Shown: positions 7,960 through 17,838, numbered from the stretch's first letter. The stretch is DNA of 64,000 nt from Firmicutes bacterium HGW-Firmicutes-15 (GCA_002840245.1 PHAA01000006.1:1-64000); one strand, 5' to 3'. The notes: generated by a model from the sequence alone, not told the origin. Program-made: numbers and translations.

Positions 7960-9165
7960 ATGAGCTTAAACAACACTCCATCATCCGATCGCGTGCATAT
8001 TGCCTTTTTTGGTAAACGAAATGCTGGAAAATCCAGCGTTGTCAATGCCGTTACTGGTCAAAATATTGCAATCGTTTCGGATGTTAAGGGAACTACCACC
8101 GACCCTGTATATAAGGCCATGGAGCTGCTGCCGCTTGGTCCGGTAATGATTATTGACACCCCAGGAATTGATGATGAGGGTGAACTTGGCAGTTTGCGTG
8201 TAAGAAGGAGCCTGCAGGTATTAAATAAGACCGATGTAGCAGTTCTGGTCATCGATGGAACAGTCGGCAAAACAAATACTGATGATGAGTTGATCGACAG
8301 CTTCAAGCGTAAAAATATAAACTACATTATTGCGTATAACAAGTCAGATTTGCGCAGTGATACCCAGGTTGTAGCGGAGCATGAAATATGGGTGAGTGCA
8401 AAAACACTCTTTCACATCCATGAACTGAAGGAACGTATCGCAAAATTGTCTGTCAGTGAAGAATCGAAGCTCCGTATAGTTGCGGATCTTATTGAACCTT
8501 CAGATTTTGTGGTCTTGGTCGTGCCGATCGACAAGGCGGCGCCGAAAGGAAGACTTATTCTTCCACAGCAGCAAACCATTCGGGATATTCTTGAGGCCGA
8601 CGCAACCGCAATAGTTGTCAAAGAATATGAGCTTCGGCAAACGCTGGATTCGCTGGGTAAAAAGCCGAAGCTTGTCATCACTGATAGTCAAGTGTTTGCC
8701 AAGGTTTCTGCCGACACGCCCAGGGATATTCTTTTGACTTCTTTTTCGATCCTGTTTGCACGCTACAAGGGTAACCTGGAGTTGGCTGTTAAGGGCGCCA
8801 AAGCAATTGATTATCTCGATGATGGTGACGCTGTTCTGATTTCGGAGGGGTGCACCCATCACCGCCAGTGCGATGATATCGGTACAGTCAAGGTTCCTCG
8901 CTGGATAAAGCAGCACACGGGTAAACAGTTGAATTTTGAGTTCAGCTCAGGCACAGAGTTTCCTGTTGATCTGTCGAAATACAAACTGATCGTCCATTGT
9001 GGCGGCTGTATGTTAAACGAGCGGGAAATGAAATACAGACAGCAATGTGCGCAGGATCAAAATATTCCCATTACTAATTACGGTATTCTTATCGCCTATA
9101 TGCAGGGGATATTGAAGCGCAGCATAGAGCCTTTCCCGTATATTGCGATGTCTCTGGAGGATTGA
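7960..9165 (+). CDS. hydF: [FeFe]-hydrogenase maturation GTPase HydF
   Basis: Scaffold GTPase on which the 2Fe subsite is assembled before transfer to the hydrogenase. The N-terminal G domain shows GKRNAGKSS (P-loop), DTPGIDD and NKSD. The C-terminal [4Fe-4S] site shows EGCTHH near residue 300 and HCGGCML near residue 347, the conserved C-x-H and H-C-x2-C ligands. At 401 residues it is full length. The GGAGG ribosome-binding site at 7950-7954 supports the ATG at 7960. The aspartase gene begins four bases after its stop. Confidence 0.96.
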   Translation: MSLNNTPSSDRVHIAFFGKRNAGKSSVVNAVTGQNIAIVSDVKGTTTDPVYKAMELLPLGPVMIIDTPGIDDEGELGSLRVRRSLQVLNKTDVAVLVIDGTVGKTNTDDELIDSFKRKNINYIIAYNKSDLRSDTQVVAEHEIWVSAKTLFHIHELKERIAKLSVSEESKLRIVADLIEPSDFVVLVVPIDKAAPKGRLILPQQQTIRDILEADATAIVVKEYELRQTLDSLGKKPKLVITDSQVFAKVSADTPRDILLTSFSILFARYKGNLELAVKGAKAIDYLDDGDAVLISEGCTHHRQCDDIGTVKVPRWIKQHTGKQLNFEFSSGTEFPVDLSKYKLIVHCGGCMLNEREMKYRQQCAQDQNIPITNYGILIAYMQGILKRSIEPFPYIAMSLED

Positions 9166-9169
9166 TTCT

Positions 9170-10552
9170 ATGCGTACTGAAAGTGATAAAATCGGCACGG
9201 TCATACTTTCTGACGATAAATTATATGGCATACAAACCCAAAGAGCTGTAGATAATTTTGCCGTAGGTGACAAATGTGTCAGCTTAAAATTGATATATGC
9301 GATTGTCATGGTAAAAAAGGCCGCTGCCATCGCCAATCGTGAACTGAACCTTATTGAGAGCCAAAAAGCAGAAGCAATTATCGATGCATGTGATACCATT
9401 CTAAGCGGAAAAGCCGACGCTGCTTTTGTGACCAACGCTTTGCAGGGTGGGGCTGGCACTTCTACTAATATGAATGTCAATGAGGTAATAGCCAACCTTG
9501 CCCTGCTGTCTCAGGGCAGAAAATGCGGTGAGTATGCGGTCATCCATCCGCTTGACGATGTTAACAAAGGACAGTCAACCAACGATGTATATCCAACCGC
9601 TCTGCGCATTGCGGCCATCGAGATGGTTCGCTTATTAAGCGATGAATGTGCAAAGCTGCAGGAAGCACTGCAAAAAAAAGAAAGCGAATTCGCAGATGTT
9701 TACAAGCTTGGGCGCACCGAACTCATGGATGCGATGCCGATCACGCTCGGGCAGGAATTCGGCGCTTATGCGCAGGCGATTGCACGCGACCGCTGGCGGA
9801 TTTATAAGGTTGAGGAACGCCTGCGTCAAGTTAATCTCGGTGGAACGGCGGTCGGAACAGGCAGTAACATAAACCGTAAATATAGCTACAAAGTAATCGA
9901 GGTCTTAAGAGAACTCACTGACATAGGAATTGCCAGAGCGGAGTTTCCGATGGATATTACGCAAAATAATGATGTTTTTGTGGAGGTTTCGGGACTGCTT
10001 AAGGCACTGGCTGTGAATCTTATGAAAATATCTACCGACTTACGACTGATGAATTCAGGACCCTGCGGTGGTTTCGGAGAAATAACGCTTAAAGAATTAC
10101 AAATGGGAAGCACCATTATGCCGGGTAAGGTGAATCCCGTAATACCCGAAATGGTGACCCAGGTAGCAATAAAAGTAATGGCGAATGACACGGCAATCAC
10201 ATTTAGTGCAGCTAACGGGAACTTTGAACTCAACGCGTTTATGCCGCTGATCGCCGATTGTTTGTTAGAAAGCCTTTCACAGCTGACAGAAGCGGTTGCC
10301 TTGTTCAGAACAAGATGCATTGAACCGCTTACCGCCAATCGGGACAAGTGCCTGGAACATCTGGAGCAGTCACTGGTTATCCTAACTGCGCTTACACCCT
10401 ATATCGGATACGACAAAGCAGCGCAGATTGTAACCGAGTGCAAGAATGACTCGAAAAAAATCAAGGAAGTAATTATGGAGAAAGTACTTATAGAGGAAGC
10501 TTTGCTCGATAGCTTGCTCGATTATAAAAAAGCCGCTACTTATAATGGTTGA
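9170..10552 (+). CDS. aspA: Aspartate ammonia-lyase in the hydrogenase maturation operon
   Basis: Enzyme of the fumarase/aspartase superfamily, about 460 residues, converting aspartate to fumarate and ammonia. The signature GSTIMPGKVNPVIPE is present near residue 310, with GTSTNMNVNEVIA and KGQSTNDVYPTA earlier in the fold. The start is the ATG at 9170 behind GGAGGATTGATTCT, four bases after hydF. Aspartase genes are known beside hyd maturation genes in several anaerobes. Recent work indicates that the bridging amine of the H-cluster derives from ammonium and serine, so a dedicated ammonia source would make sense; the link here is inference from position. Confidence 0.9.
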   Translation: MRTESDKIGTVILSDDKLYGIQTQRAVDNFAVGDKCVSLKLIYAIVMVKKAAAIANRELNLIESQKAEAIIDACDTILSGKADAAFVTNALQGGAGTSTNMNVNEVIANLALLSQGRKCGEYAVIHPLDDVNKGQSTNDVYPTALRIAAIEMVRLLSDECAKLQEALQKKESEFADVYKLGRTELMDAMPITLGQEFGAYAQAIARDRWRIYKVEERLRQVNLGGTAVGTGSNINRKYSYKVIEVLRELTDIGIARAEFPMDITQNNDVFVEVSGLLKALAVNLMKISTDLRLMNSGPCGGFGEITLKELQMGSTIMPGKVNPVIPEMVTQVAIKVMANDTAITFSAANGNFELNAFMPLIADCLLESLSQLTEAVALFRTRCIEPLTANRDKCLEHLEQSLVILTALTPYIGYDKAAQIVTECKNDSKKIKEVIMEKVLIEEALLDSLLDYKKAATYNG

Positions 10553-10594
10553 GAATATTTATATGAATTTTTTTCTACATGAATTTTCCATTAA

Positions 10595-10735
10595 AATGTC
10601 TCTATAACTGTTCCTGCAATGAAAGTATCGGCGTTTAGAGCAGAAAAAGCTTTGAAGAAAGCGGTAGTGCCTAAACCAATTGTTAAAGAAGTACCCAATG
10701 CTCCAACGGAAAAGAAAGCAAAAAAGAAGAAATAA
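10595..10735 (+). pseudogene. C-terminal relic of an HU-type DNA-binding protein gene
   Basis: The open frame reads ITVPAMKVSAFRAEKALKKAV and then a lysine-rich tail ending EKKAKKKK. This matches the last strand and helix of HU (I.IPA.KVPAF.AGKALK.AV) with an extended basic C-terminus. Everything before this point of HU is missing: a stop lies at 10592-10594 and the preceding sequence is not HU-like. The start at 10619 has no ribosome-binding site. I treat it as a gene remnant left by a deletion or recombination after the hyd operon. Confidence 0.6.
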
Positions 10736-10764
10736 GGTAGGATAAAGGCTCATAGCCTCAGCTA

Positions 10765-10802
10765 TTGACTCAACTTTCCCTAAAGTGGGAAAATTGAGTC
10801 AA
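10765..10802. terminator. Long hairpin downstream of the HU relic
   Basis: TTGACTCAACTTTCCC (10765-10780) is mirrored, with one mismatch, by GGGAAAATTGAGTCAA (10787-10802). The stem is strong but no T-run follows on either strand, so it may be a terminator with a weak tail or a protein site. Confidence 0.45.
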
Positions 10803-10838
10803 TCAAAACTATATATTAATGCTTGTGAGGATAGATAT

Positions 10839-11279
10839 ATGAGAAAAAATCATTATAAGAGAATGGAACAGATATATTTAATCGCCCCTTATAACGTTGC
10901 TCTGTACGATGAGACAAGCATCGTTATCAGCGAAGGTCGGGCCGAAATTTCCACCCGGGTCTGCCCTCGACACCATCATGGTGCTGGAGCAATGCATGGA
11001 TCAGCATATTTTCGCATGCTGGATGATGCTGCTTTCTTTGCAGTAAACTCGACGATAGAAGACTTAATGGTGTATACTGTTTCCTTTCATACCCAATTCC
11101 TGCGTCCTGTCCAAAAAGGAATAATAAAAGCTATAGGTGAGCTAAAACACAGTTCCCGTAATCTATTTATAGGCGAATCAAGCCTTTACGATGAAAAGGG
11201 AAAGCTTGTCGCTCTGGGTAGAGGAGAGTTTATGAAAAGCAGCATAGATGTAAGAACTATTCCTGGGTATACAGATTAA
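10839..11279 (+). CDS. PaaI-type hotdog thioesterase
   Basis: Hotdog-fold acyl-CoA thioesterase of about 146 residues, PaaI/YdiI group. The core helix is HHGAGAMHGSAYFRMLDDAAFFAVNS, followed by the strands VYTVSFHTQFLRPVQKGIIKAIGE and NLFIGESSLYDEKGKLVALGRGEF. HGSAYFRMLDDA corresponds to the active-site segment HGG....L.D.A of the family; the acid in this helix is the probable catalytic residue. The ATG at 10839 follows a TGTGAGGAT site. The substrate is unknown. It converges on a crotonase gene, which hints at acyl-CoA metabolism. Confidence 0.8.
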   Translation: MRKNHYKRMEQIYLIAPYNVALYDETSIVISEGRAEISTRVCPRHHHGAGAMHGSAYFRMLDDAAFFAVNSTIEDLMVYTVSFHTQFLRPVQKGIIKAIGELKHSSRNLFIGESSLYDEKGKLVALGRGEFMKSSIDVRTIPGYTD

Positions 11280-11339
11280 ATAAAGATGCGTTCGGTTAAC
11301 ATTATTTAGTATGCTATATCTCGCCAACCACTTATATGA

Positions 11340-12131
11340 TTAAAGCCCTTTAAATATGGGAGTTCTTTTTTCTATAAATGCTGATATGGCTTCCTTTAGG
11401 TCTTCTGATGCAAAACAGGCTACGCTTTGAGCCTGTTCAAACAATAATGACGCTTCAGTACTGTTCTCCTGGGCCAGATTAATTCCCCTTTTTGCCCAGC
11501 GCAAGGCTATGGGGGGATAAGTACTCATTTTTTCTACTAGACCCATTGCCCTGGAAATAAGTTCTTCCTCACTTGCCATAATTTCAATTAATCCTATTTT
11601 ATTGGCCTCTTCAGCACCAATTTCTTCACACCCCATAATCATTCTCTTAGCCTGGCCCACCCCAACAAGTTTAGTTAAACGAGTAGTACCTCCCATATCA
11701 GGTGCAAGTCCCAGTGATACTTCCGGGATTTTAAACCTAGTGTTATTAGCTGCAATTCTGATATCACAACCTAGAATCATTTCCATTCCCGAACCGATAC
11801 AATAACCTTGGACAGCTGCAATAACAGGTATAGGCATCTCCTGCCAACGGCTGTAAACATATTGCAGCCAGGCTATTTTATTCAAGATTAATTGATAGTC
11901 GAATGTTTTGAGGATATCTAAATCCATACCTACCGAAAAATGTTTGCCATTGGCTTTTATTAATACAGCTTTTATGGTGCTATCCGCAATAATCTGATCC
12001 TGAATTTTTTCAAGGTTGTAGAGCATATCCAGATTTACGGCATTAAATATTTCTGGACGGTTTAAGGAAAGCACTGCAATTCCGGATTTGGTTAGATAAA
12101 CCTGTATGGTGGTGTTTAAGGCATTAATCAT
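11340..12131 (-). CDS. Enoyl-CoA hydratase/isomerase family protein
   Basis: Crotonase-fold enzyme of 263 residues acting on acyl-CoA esters. The oxyanion-hole segment is FSVGMDLDIL near residue 70 and the second is GYCIGSGMEM near residue 110. Both glutamates typical of hydratases are present, in GSGMEMILGCDIR and IPEVSLGLAPDMGGT. It could therefore be a 2-enoyl-CoA hydratase, though a dienoyl isomerase is also possible; sequence alone does not settle the substrate. AAGGAG lies before the ATG. The adjacent convergent thioesterase also handles acyl groups. Confidence 0.85.
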   Translation of the reverse strand: MINALNTTIQVYLTKSGIAVLSLNRPEIFNAVNLDMLYNLEKIQDQIIADSTIKAVLIKANGKHFSVGMDLDILKTFDYQLILNKIAWLQYVYSRWQEMPIPVIAAVQGYCIGSGMEMILGCDIRIAANNTRFKIPEVSLGLAPDMGGTTRLTKLVGVGQAKRMIMGCEEIGAEEANKIGLIEIMASEEELISRAMGLVEKMSTYPPIALRWAKRGINLAQENSTEASLLFEQAQSVACFASEDLKEAISAFIEKRTPIFKGL

Positions 12132-12275
12132 ATTTGCACACTCCTTTTGACTACTATAATATATCTTATCGTTTTAATCGTCTATCGCAAACAATACTGC
12201 CATGTATATCTCCTCTTATGAGATTTTGGAAGGCTTTCTTACTTTGCCGAGTTGGCTCACAAAAGCAACCATAAG

Positions 12276-13844
12276 CTATCGCGTTATTGCATTTCTCAAA
12301 TAGTATGGATCCTTTATACCCTGCTTAAAAGCTTCTTTCGAACTAGGTTGGGAATCAATGCGGTAGAGCCATTTACCTTCGATCTTGTCAAACCAAACAG
12401 CTATACGAATATTAGGATAGTTTTTCAGGGAACTTAAACACTCTTTGATCCAGGCCGTTTTATCACCCCCAGCTTCATTACATGAAAATTCGGTGATCAT
12501 AAAAGGCTTTCTCGGATATTTTAAGAGATAGTCATTATAAACGGGACGGTACATATCATTGAAGTTCCGCCATATACCATAGGGGTAGCTGGTTCCGTCG
12601 TTATAGCAGGTCAAACCCACCCAGTCCACATATTCCGAACCGGGGTAATAGAGTTCAGGGCTATTCCACTTAAAGTTGGGGTAGGTTCGATCATGTGGAT
12701 TCCATACAAAAAGGACATTGCTAGCCCCTTCCTGTTTGATCATTTGATAAATATGCCGCCAGGCATCTATGTAAAGATCCGCATCCTTGGAATAATACCA
12801 GTTGCACTAGGGAATATAGTCACCATTCATTTCATTGCCGAAACGAAGAAAAACCGGGGCTTGGGTGGCTTTCATACGTTTGACACAATCTTTAATATAA
12901 GCATCATAATCTCCATTGATAATGTCGGGGATTATAACGCTATTGGGATTCAGACCGGTTTTCATTCTAGGCTGCCAGGTGAGCATCATTACCCGCCCTT
13001 CAGAATAGGCACGATCTACGACTTCCTGGGGGAAATCCTGCCAGAAGTCCATATAAGTCATAATGAATTCGAATTTATATCCCAGTGATTCTTCGTATTT
13101 CTTAAAGGGGCCCGTTCCTTCCGGCAGAAAAAAGGTCTGGTTAAAGATACCGAACATCATTTGGTCGCCCGGTATGTTAAGACTCATTTTTTCACCAGCA
13201 AGACGGATATCCTTAAGGATTGCTGTCGGAGGTTTCTTTTCGATTGGTTGCTCAGGAGGCTGGGCTTTAAAGGTTTGAATTATATGATTCATCACTGCAC
13301 TGTATTGGTCCAAATGTTCGGCGTTGGTCTTCAATATGAAAGTATAGACAGTGCCGGGCAATATAAGGTCGATTTCCCGGTAAAGGTTAAGGTCATTGGA
13401 GTGGTTGGCTATTTTAGGCCTTTGCCACATGATATGGTAAGCTTGTAGGTTTTTTATTGGTTCCCAGTTTTGTTCAATGACTTTGAGCCCCTGTTCTTGA
13501 TTAATGATATGCAGGTTGCTATAGTTCAGATATTCGTTGGCATCTATATTTTTCAAGGGTTGAGCGAAGATGTCTATTATAGCCATGCGGTCAGCGGCTG
13601 ACAACCTCGTGACCGTCCCTGTTTTGCTTGAGTCAAGTGCCCAGGCACCTGGTACTTCTATTTGGTAGCCGTCAATTGTATTGATGTATTCCATCCATTC
13701 TGGTACAGGGGTTTTATCAGTGCTTACAGTCATTGCGGCGGCTATCTTTGAATCTGTATTATATTCCTTCCCAAGACTGCAGTTATTGGTGATGAGAGTT
13801 AGACATAAACATAAGATAATACAAAAGTGTATCCGTTTAAACAA
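12276..13844 (-). pseudogene. GH26-like glycoside hydrolase gene interrupted by one amber codon
   Basis: A single reading frame of 522 codons is broken by one TAG (plus-strand 12807-12809). The N-terminus has a signal peptide (hydrophobic IILCLCLTLIT near residue 10) and a PsbP/DUF1795-like domain. The second half is a GH26-like barrel: MFGIFNQTFF, MLTWQPR, FLRFGNEMNGDYIP, then the stop, then CNWYYSKDADLYIDAWRHIY, NVLFVWNPHD and MITEFSCNEAG. The catalytic acid/base would be the E of EMNG and the nucleophile the E of ITEF. Related enzymes carry Trp at the interrupted position (TGG to TAG is one change), so this is most simply a recent nonsense mutation. No frameshift is present and both parts are well conserved. 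Confidence 0.75.
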
Positions 13845-13849
13845 TTAAT

Positions 13850-14142
13850 CCCATTCCTTTCTTTGAAGGATCAATATTTATTCCCTGTAATTTATATCAC
13901 TAAGCCGTATCCACAAATCACGTACCATTAAACGCCTTAATGTGGTAAAATAATCCAATATATTAAGATTACCTCAGCGGTCCTACTAAAGCAACAATAG
14001 ATTATCTATGTACCGAATAGACGATGGTATCTTTGAAGTTTTGTATTTTACTGAGGGAACAGCTATGATTTATTCCTTTACCGGTGAACCGGAAGAAATT
14101 ACTCTTTAAGGCCGTCTATAATCTGGCTTCCAGGAAAAAAAG
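13850..14142. other. Spacer with one short unassigned open frame
   Basis: A 33-codon frame at 14008-14109 on the plus strand (starts MYRIDDGIFEVLYF) looks coding in composition but has no ribosome-binding site and no family I recognise. It may be a gene fragment. The rest of the spacer shows nothing. Confidence 0.3.
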
Positions 14143-14187
14143 AAAAATCAAGCCTTTAGACGTAGAGTTTAAGGGCTTGATCTTTTA
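14143..14187. terminator. Bidirectional intrinsic terminator
   Basis: AAAAATCAAGCC near 14144-14155 pairs with GGCTTGATCTTTT at 14174-14186, with A-rich and T-rich flanks on opposite sides. The hairpin could end transcription on either strand, including the minus-strand arsenic operon that ends at 14388. Confidence 0.65.
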
Positions 14188-14387
14188 TCGGGGCGAACCT
14201 CCAAATAGATGATTGTAAACAAAGTCCTGAACAGATTGAAAGTTCTAAACAAACAAATTAAATACTAAACAAATGTTAAAAAAGATTTTGTAACAGCAGA
14301 GCCGATGGGGTTCTGTGGTTACTACAGTATACTATTTAACAAATTGGGTTTAGCTCGCAATTCATAAATCAGCTTAACTGACTAAAA

Positions 14388-16133
14388 TTAGTTTAATAGA
14401 TCTAAAAGTTTTTCTCCCTTAAGTTCTTCTGCTTTCCATTCTATCACTGCAAAATAGCCATTAGATATTTCATTTACTTTATTAATCCAAGTGATTTCAT
14501 TGCTTGCTTTTGCCTTTAAAACTGCATTGGATGTTTTAGTAGCAAAAAGACTCGAATTAATAACCCACCATTTCGTATTGATACCCGCCCGTTTTAAGTC
14601 TTCTTCCAGTCTCATTGCTTCATGCACAGGGGTAGTTTCAGCTAAAGTAACAATTATAACTGCGGTCTCATCATCATTTCTAAGCTTAGGTAAAAGCTTC
14701 TTAACTGACCCGGGGATATCACCCTGGGAACGCTGTATTTCTCTATGGTAGCTTTGAGTTGAGTCCAATAGTAATAGGGTGTGTCCGGTTGGAGCGGTGT
14801 CAATGACCACCACTTCATGTTCAGACCTTTCAACTATTTGCGCAAAAGCTCTAAATACTGCAATTTCCTGCGTACATGGAGATCTTAAATCTTCTTCAAC
14901 GTAGGCAATATCGTCCTCACTCATAGTTTCTCTGGCCTTACTTAAAACTTCTTCTTGATACTTTTCAAGCTCCTTCTTTTCATCAATACTACTTAGAGTA
15001 ATCCCGTAACTGTCGTCAATCACAAATTTTATATGAGCTGCCGGGTCGGTGGTGGTAAGATGAACTTTTTTACCCCTCTTGGCCAGATCTAAAGCAATGG
15101 CAGCTGCAATAGTAGTTTTACCCACGCCGCCTTTCCCCATTGTGAAAATAACTTTCTTATTAGAGTTACACAAATCATCTACAACATCTTTTAGCGTTAG
15201 TATTGCAGCAACATTCAGTTTTTCATAACTAAACTTGATATTATCTTCATGTAGAAATGATCTAATATTTGCCAGGCCAGTTACGTTATAGGGTCTTAGT
15301 GGGATTTCAAATGTCTTTAAACCTTTTAAATGCTGGGGGATATCTTTAAGAGCATCGTGCTGCTTGTTAAATATGTCTTGGGATAAGCTGTCATCATGCT
15401 GATTAAGCACACCATTTATAACTAGTACTTGATTGTTCACACCAAGATCCTGTAATTCTTGGGACGCTCTTTCCGCTTCCCTTAATGAGCCTATTTCAGG
15501 ACGTGAAACCAGAACCAGAGTGGTCATATCCTTATCAGCCAATGTTTTTACGGCATGCTTATAAATATCTTTTCTGCTTTCAAGTCCGGCTAATTGGCCT
15601 AAACAAGATGCTCCATGGGTACTTTCGCTAATGAAGTTACTCCAAGCCGATGGCAGCTGGAGCATCCTAAGGGTATGCCCGGTAGGTGCTGTATCAAATA
15701 TTATGTGGTCAAACTCAAGTTGAACTTTTTCATCGGTAATAAAGTTTGAAAACTCATTAAAGGCTGCAATTTCGACGGTACAAGAACCTGAAAGCTGTTC
15801 TTCCATATTTCTAATTACTCCTTCAGGAAGCTTGCCGCGATATGCCCCTACCACACTTTCCTTATATTCTTTAGCAGCTTCCTCAGGTTCAAAATTGGCA
15901 ACTATAAGGTTGGGAACTTCTTTAATTTGAACCCCTTTATTATCCAAGCTGGTATTAAATACATCCTGCAAGTTTGAAGCCGGGTCAGTACTTACAAGCA
16001 TTATTTTTTTACCTTGGTCTGCTAAGGTTATAGCAGCAGCACAGGCGATAGAAGTCTTACCAACCCCGCCTTTACCGGTAAAAAACAGATATTTAGTTAA
16101 ATTCATTTCTTTTAAATTAAAACTTTTCATCAT
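14388..16133 (-). CDS. arsA: Arsenite efflux ATPase ArsA
   Basis: Duplicated ATPase of 581 residues that energises arsenite export and takes As(III) from ArsD. Two P-loops are present, FTGKGGVGKTS near residue 19 and MGKGGVGKTT near residue 333, and two DTAPTGHTL signal segments follow them. The metalloid-binding cysteines are seen in SCTVEIAAF and PCTQEIAVF. The start has AAGGGAG in front. It ends the arsR-acr3-arsD-arsA block, 18 bases after arsD. ArsA usually pairs with ArsB, but pairing with ACR3 is well documented in bacteria. Confidence 0.95.
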   Translation of the reverse strand: MMKSFNLKEMNLTKYLFFTGKGGVGKTSIACAAAITLADQGKKIMLVSTDPASNLQDVFNTSLDNKGVQIKEVPNLIVANFEPEEAAKEYKESVVGAYRGKLPEGVIRNMEEQLSGSCTVEIAAFNEFSNFITDEKVQLEFDHIIFDTAPTGHTLRMLQLPSAWSNFISESTHGASCLGQLAGLESRKDIYKHAVKTLADKDMTTLVLVSRPEIGSLREAERASQELQDLGVNNQVLVINGVLNQHDDSLSQDIFNKQHDALKDIPQHLKGLKTFEIPLRPYNVTGLANIRSFLHEDNIKFSYEKLNVAAILTLKDVVDDLCNSNKKVIFTMGKGGVGKTTIAAAIALDLAKRGKKVHLTTTDPAAHIKFVIDDSYGITLSSIDEKKELEKYQEEVLSKARETMSEDDIAYVEEDLRSPCTQEIAVFRAFAQIVERSEHEVVVIDTAPTGHTLLLLDSTQSYHREIQRSQGDIPGSVKKLLPKLRNDDETAVIIVTLAETTPVHEAMRLEEDLKRAGINTKWWVINSSLFATKTSNAVLKAKASNEITWINKVNEISNGYFAVIEWKAEELKGEKLLDLLN

Positions 16134-16151
16134 AAAACTCCCTTGCGATAA

Positions 16152-16523
16152 TTAACAACATCCACCTTTACAGCCGCAATCATTAATCTCAATTTTTGTT
16201 GTAGTCTTGATAAAATCTTCAGGAATATCGAGCATTTCACAAAGCTCAGCATTGGTGGGATATGACTTGGTTTTTACTACTTTATTATCAACAATGGTTA
16301 CGGGTAATATGTCTATTCCATCACTATTTAGTAAATCATTAATAATCTTATTGTCTACAAAAATGCTGGGGTTGCTGGTTAAATTGTATCTCTCTACAAC
16401 TATACCCTTTCTTTGCAGATTATTAAGAACGGTTGATACCCTTAATAATTCGGGGTCGATTCCTGGACCGCAAACCCCAGTAGAACAACACATGGCAGGA
16501 TCAAAAATAATCATTTTATTCAT
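16152..16523 (-). CDS. arsD: Arsenic metallochaperone ArsD
   Basis: Chaperone of 123 residues that delivers As(III) to ArsA. The thioredoxin-like fold opens with IIFDPAMCCSTGVCG, which provides the required Cys12, Cys13 and Cys18 equivalents; additional vicinal cysteines close the protein (CGCKGGCC), as in many ArsD proteins. A weak repressor role is also described for the family. The gene sits between acr3 and arsA in one direction; the AGGAGAT site precedes the ATG. Confidence 0.95.
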   Translation of the reverse strand: MNKMIIFDPAMCCSTGVCGPGIDPELLRVSTVLNNLQRKGIVVERYNLTSNPSIFVDNKIINDLLNSDGIDILPVTIVDNKVVKTKSYPTNAELCEMLDIPEDFIKTTTKIEINDCGCKGGCC

Positions 16524-16663
16524 AATCTAACATCTCCTTTAATTTAGACTTATTTATTACAAGGTTTCCCTTAGTGCTGCCGAAAATACTTCCTGCTCAA
16601 ATGCTAAACTGCTTTTAACAACCGTGACAACGGTGATAAAAGCAGTTTTTACTCAATCAATTT
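16524..16663. other. Short acr3-arsD spacer with a hairpin
   Basis: The sequence GCTTTTAACAACCGTGACAACGGTGATAAAAGC near 16609-16642 contains AAACTGCTTTTA and TAAAAGCAGTTTTT, a stem-loop on the minus strand between acr3 and arsD. It may lower expression of arsD-arsA relative to acr3. Confidence 0.45.
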
Positions 16664-17734
16664 TTAATTATCAATTGCCTTCAATATTTCTTTGCTATAA
16701 TACTTTTTCTTGAAATACAAGGCAACATTAACCAGGGTAATTAGAACCGGCACTTCTACCAAAGGGCCGATTACTGTCGCGAATGCTTGAGTGGAATGAA
16801 TACCGAAAACCGCTACCGCAACAGCTATAGCCAGCTCAAAATCATTACTGGAGGCTGTAAATGCTATAGTAGTATTTCGGGGATAGTCGGCCCCCATCCA
16901 TTTGCCGATGAAAAAGGTGACAAACCACATAAATAAAAAGTAAATTGTCAGGGGTATTACCACTCGCACCACATCCATAGGCAGGCTTACAATTACGTTT
17001 CCTTTTAGGGAGAACATTACCAGGATGGTGAACAACAGAGCAATAAGGGTTATCTTACCAATACGGGGGATGAAGTTAGCCTCATACCAGTCACGTCCCC
17101 TTGATTTAACCATGATTGTCCGGGTGATAATAGCAGCTATAAAAGGAATGCCCAAGTAAACGAAAACACTTTTGGCTATGTCCAACATAGATACATTAAC
17201 CGCCATGCTGGGCATACCTAACCACCGGGGAATGACGGTAAGAAAAATATAGGCGTAAATTGAGTAAGTTAAGACCTGAAATATAGCGTTAAAGGCCACC
17301 AATCCGGCTACGTATTCCGGGCTGCCCTCTGCCAAGTCATTCCAAACCAAAACCATGGCGATACAGCGAGCCAACCCCACCAATATTACTCCCGCCATTA
17401 ATTCAGGCTTGTCAGGTAATAGCCAAACAGCCAGGGCAAACATGACGATAGGTCCTACTATCCAGTTCTGAACCAGAGACAGAAGCAGCAATTTCCAGTC
17501 TTTAAAGACTGTAGGGAGTTCTTCATAACGAACCTTGGCGAGCGGGGGATACATCATTAGAATTAAGCCTATAGCAATGGGAATATTAGTGGTCCCTACC
17601 TGTAATTGACCCCAGAATGCGGATATCTGGGGGTAAAAGTACCCTGTACCAACTCCCACGACCATGGCCAGAACAATCCATAGGGTGAGATAACGATCTA
17701 GGAAAGATAACTTTTTGGTGATAGATTCACTCAT
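16664..17734 (-). CDS. acr3: Arsenite efflux transporter ACR3
   Basis: Membrane exporter of 356 residues with about ten hydrophobic segments, ACR3 (bile acid:Na symporter) family. Diagnostic segments are [17 protein letters not shown], containing the conserved cysteine that handles As(III), and [21 protein letters not shown] near residue 295. It exports arsenite or arsenite/antimonite from the cytoplasm, either alone or boosted by ArsA. A TTAGGAGG-like site (AGGAGGTTAATGT) precedes the ATG. It lies 104 bases after arsR. Confidence 0.96.
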   Translation of the reverse strand: MSESITKKLSFLDRYLTLWIVLAMVVGVGTGYFYPQISAFWGQLQVGTTNIPIAIGLILMMYPPLAKVRYEELPTVFKDWKLLLLSLVQNWIVGPIVMFALAVWLLPDKPELMAGVILVGLARCIAMVLVWNDLAEGSPEYVAGLVAFNAIFQVLTYSIYAYIFLTVIPRWLGMPSMAVNVSMLDIAKSVFVYLGIPFIAAIITRTIMVKSRGRDWYEANFIPRIGKITLIALLFTILVMFSLKGNVIVSLPMDVVRVVIPLTIYFLFMWFVTFFIGKWMGADYPRNTTIAFTASSNDFELAIAVAVAVFGIHSTQAFATVIGPLVEVPVLITLVNVALYFKKKYYSKEILKAIDN

Positions 17735-17838
17735 TACATTAACCTCCTATCAATTTATATTAATAATAAGCCGGCCAATTAATTCCTCGATTTGGCTCCT
17801 TTCTCTAAATATTTTGTCTTTAGTACGTGTTAACCTCG

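Noticed and set aside
12807-12809. Pyrrolysine at the amber codon of the GH26-like gene
   Set aside because: Conserved Trp is expected at this place, no PYLIS-like structure or pyl genes are seen, and glycosidases are not known Pyl proteins. A nonsense mutation is simpler.
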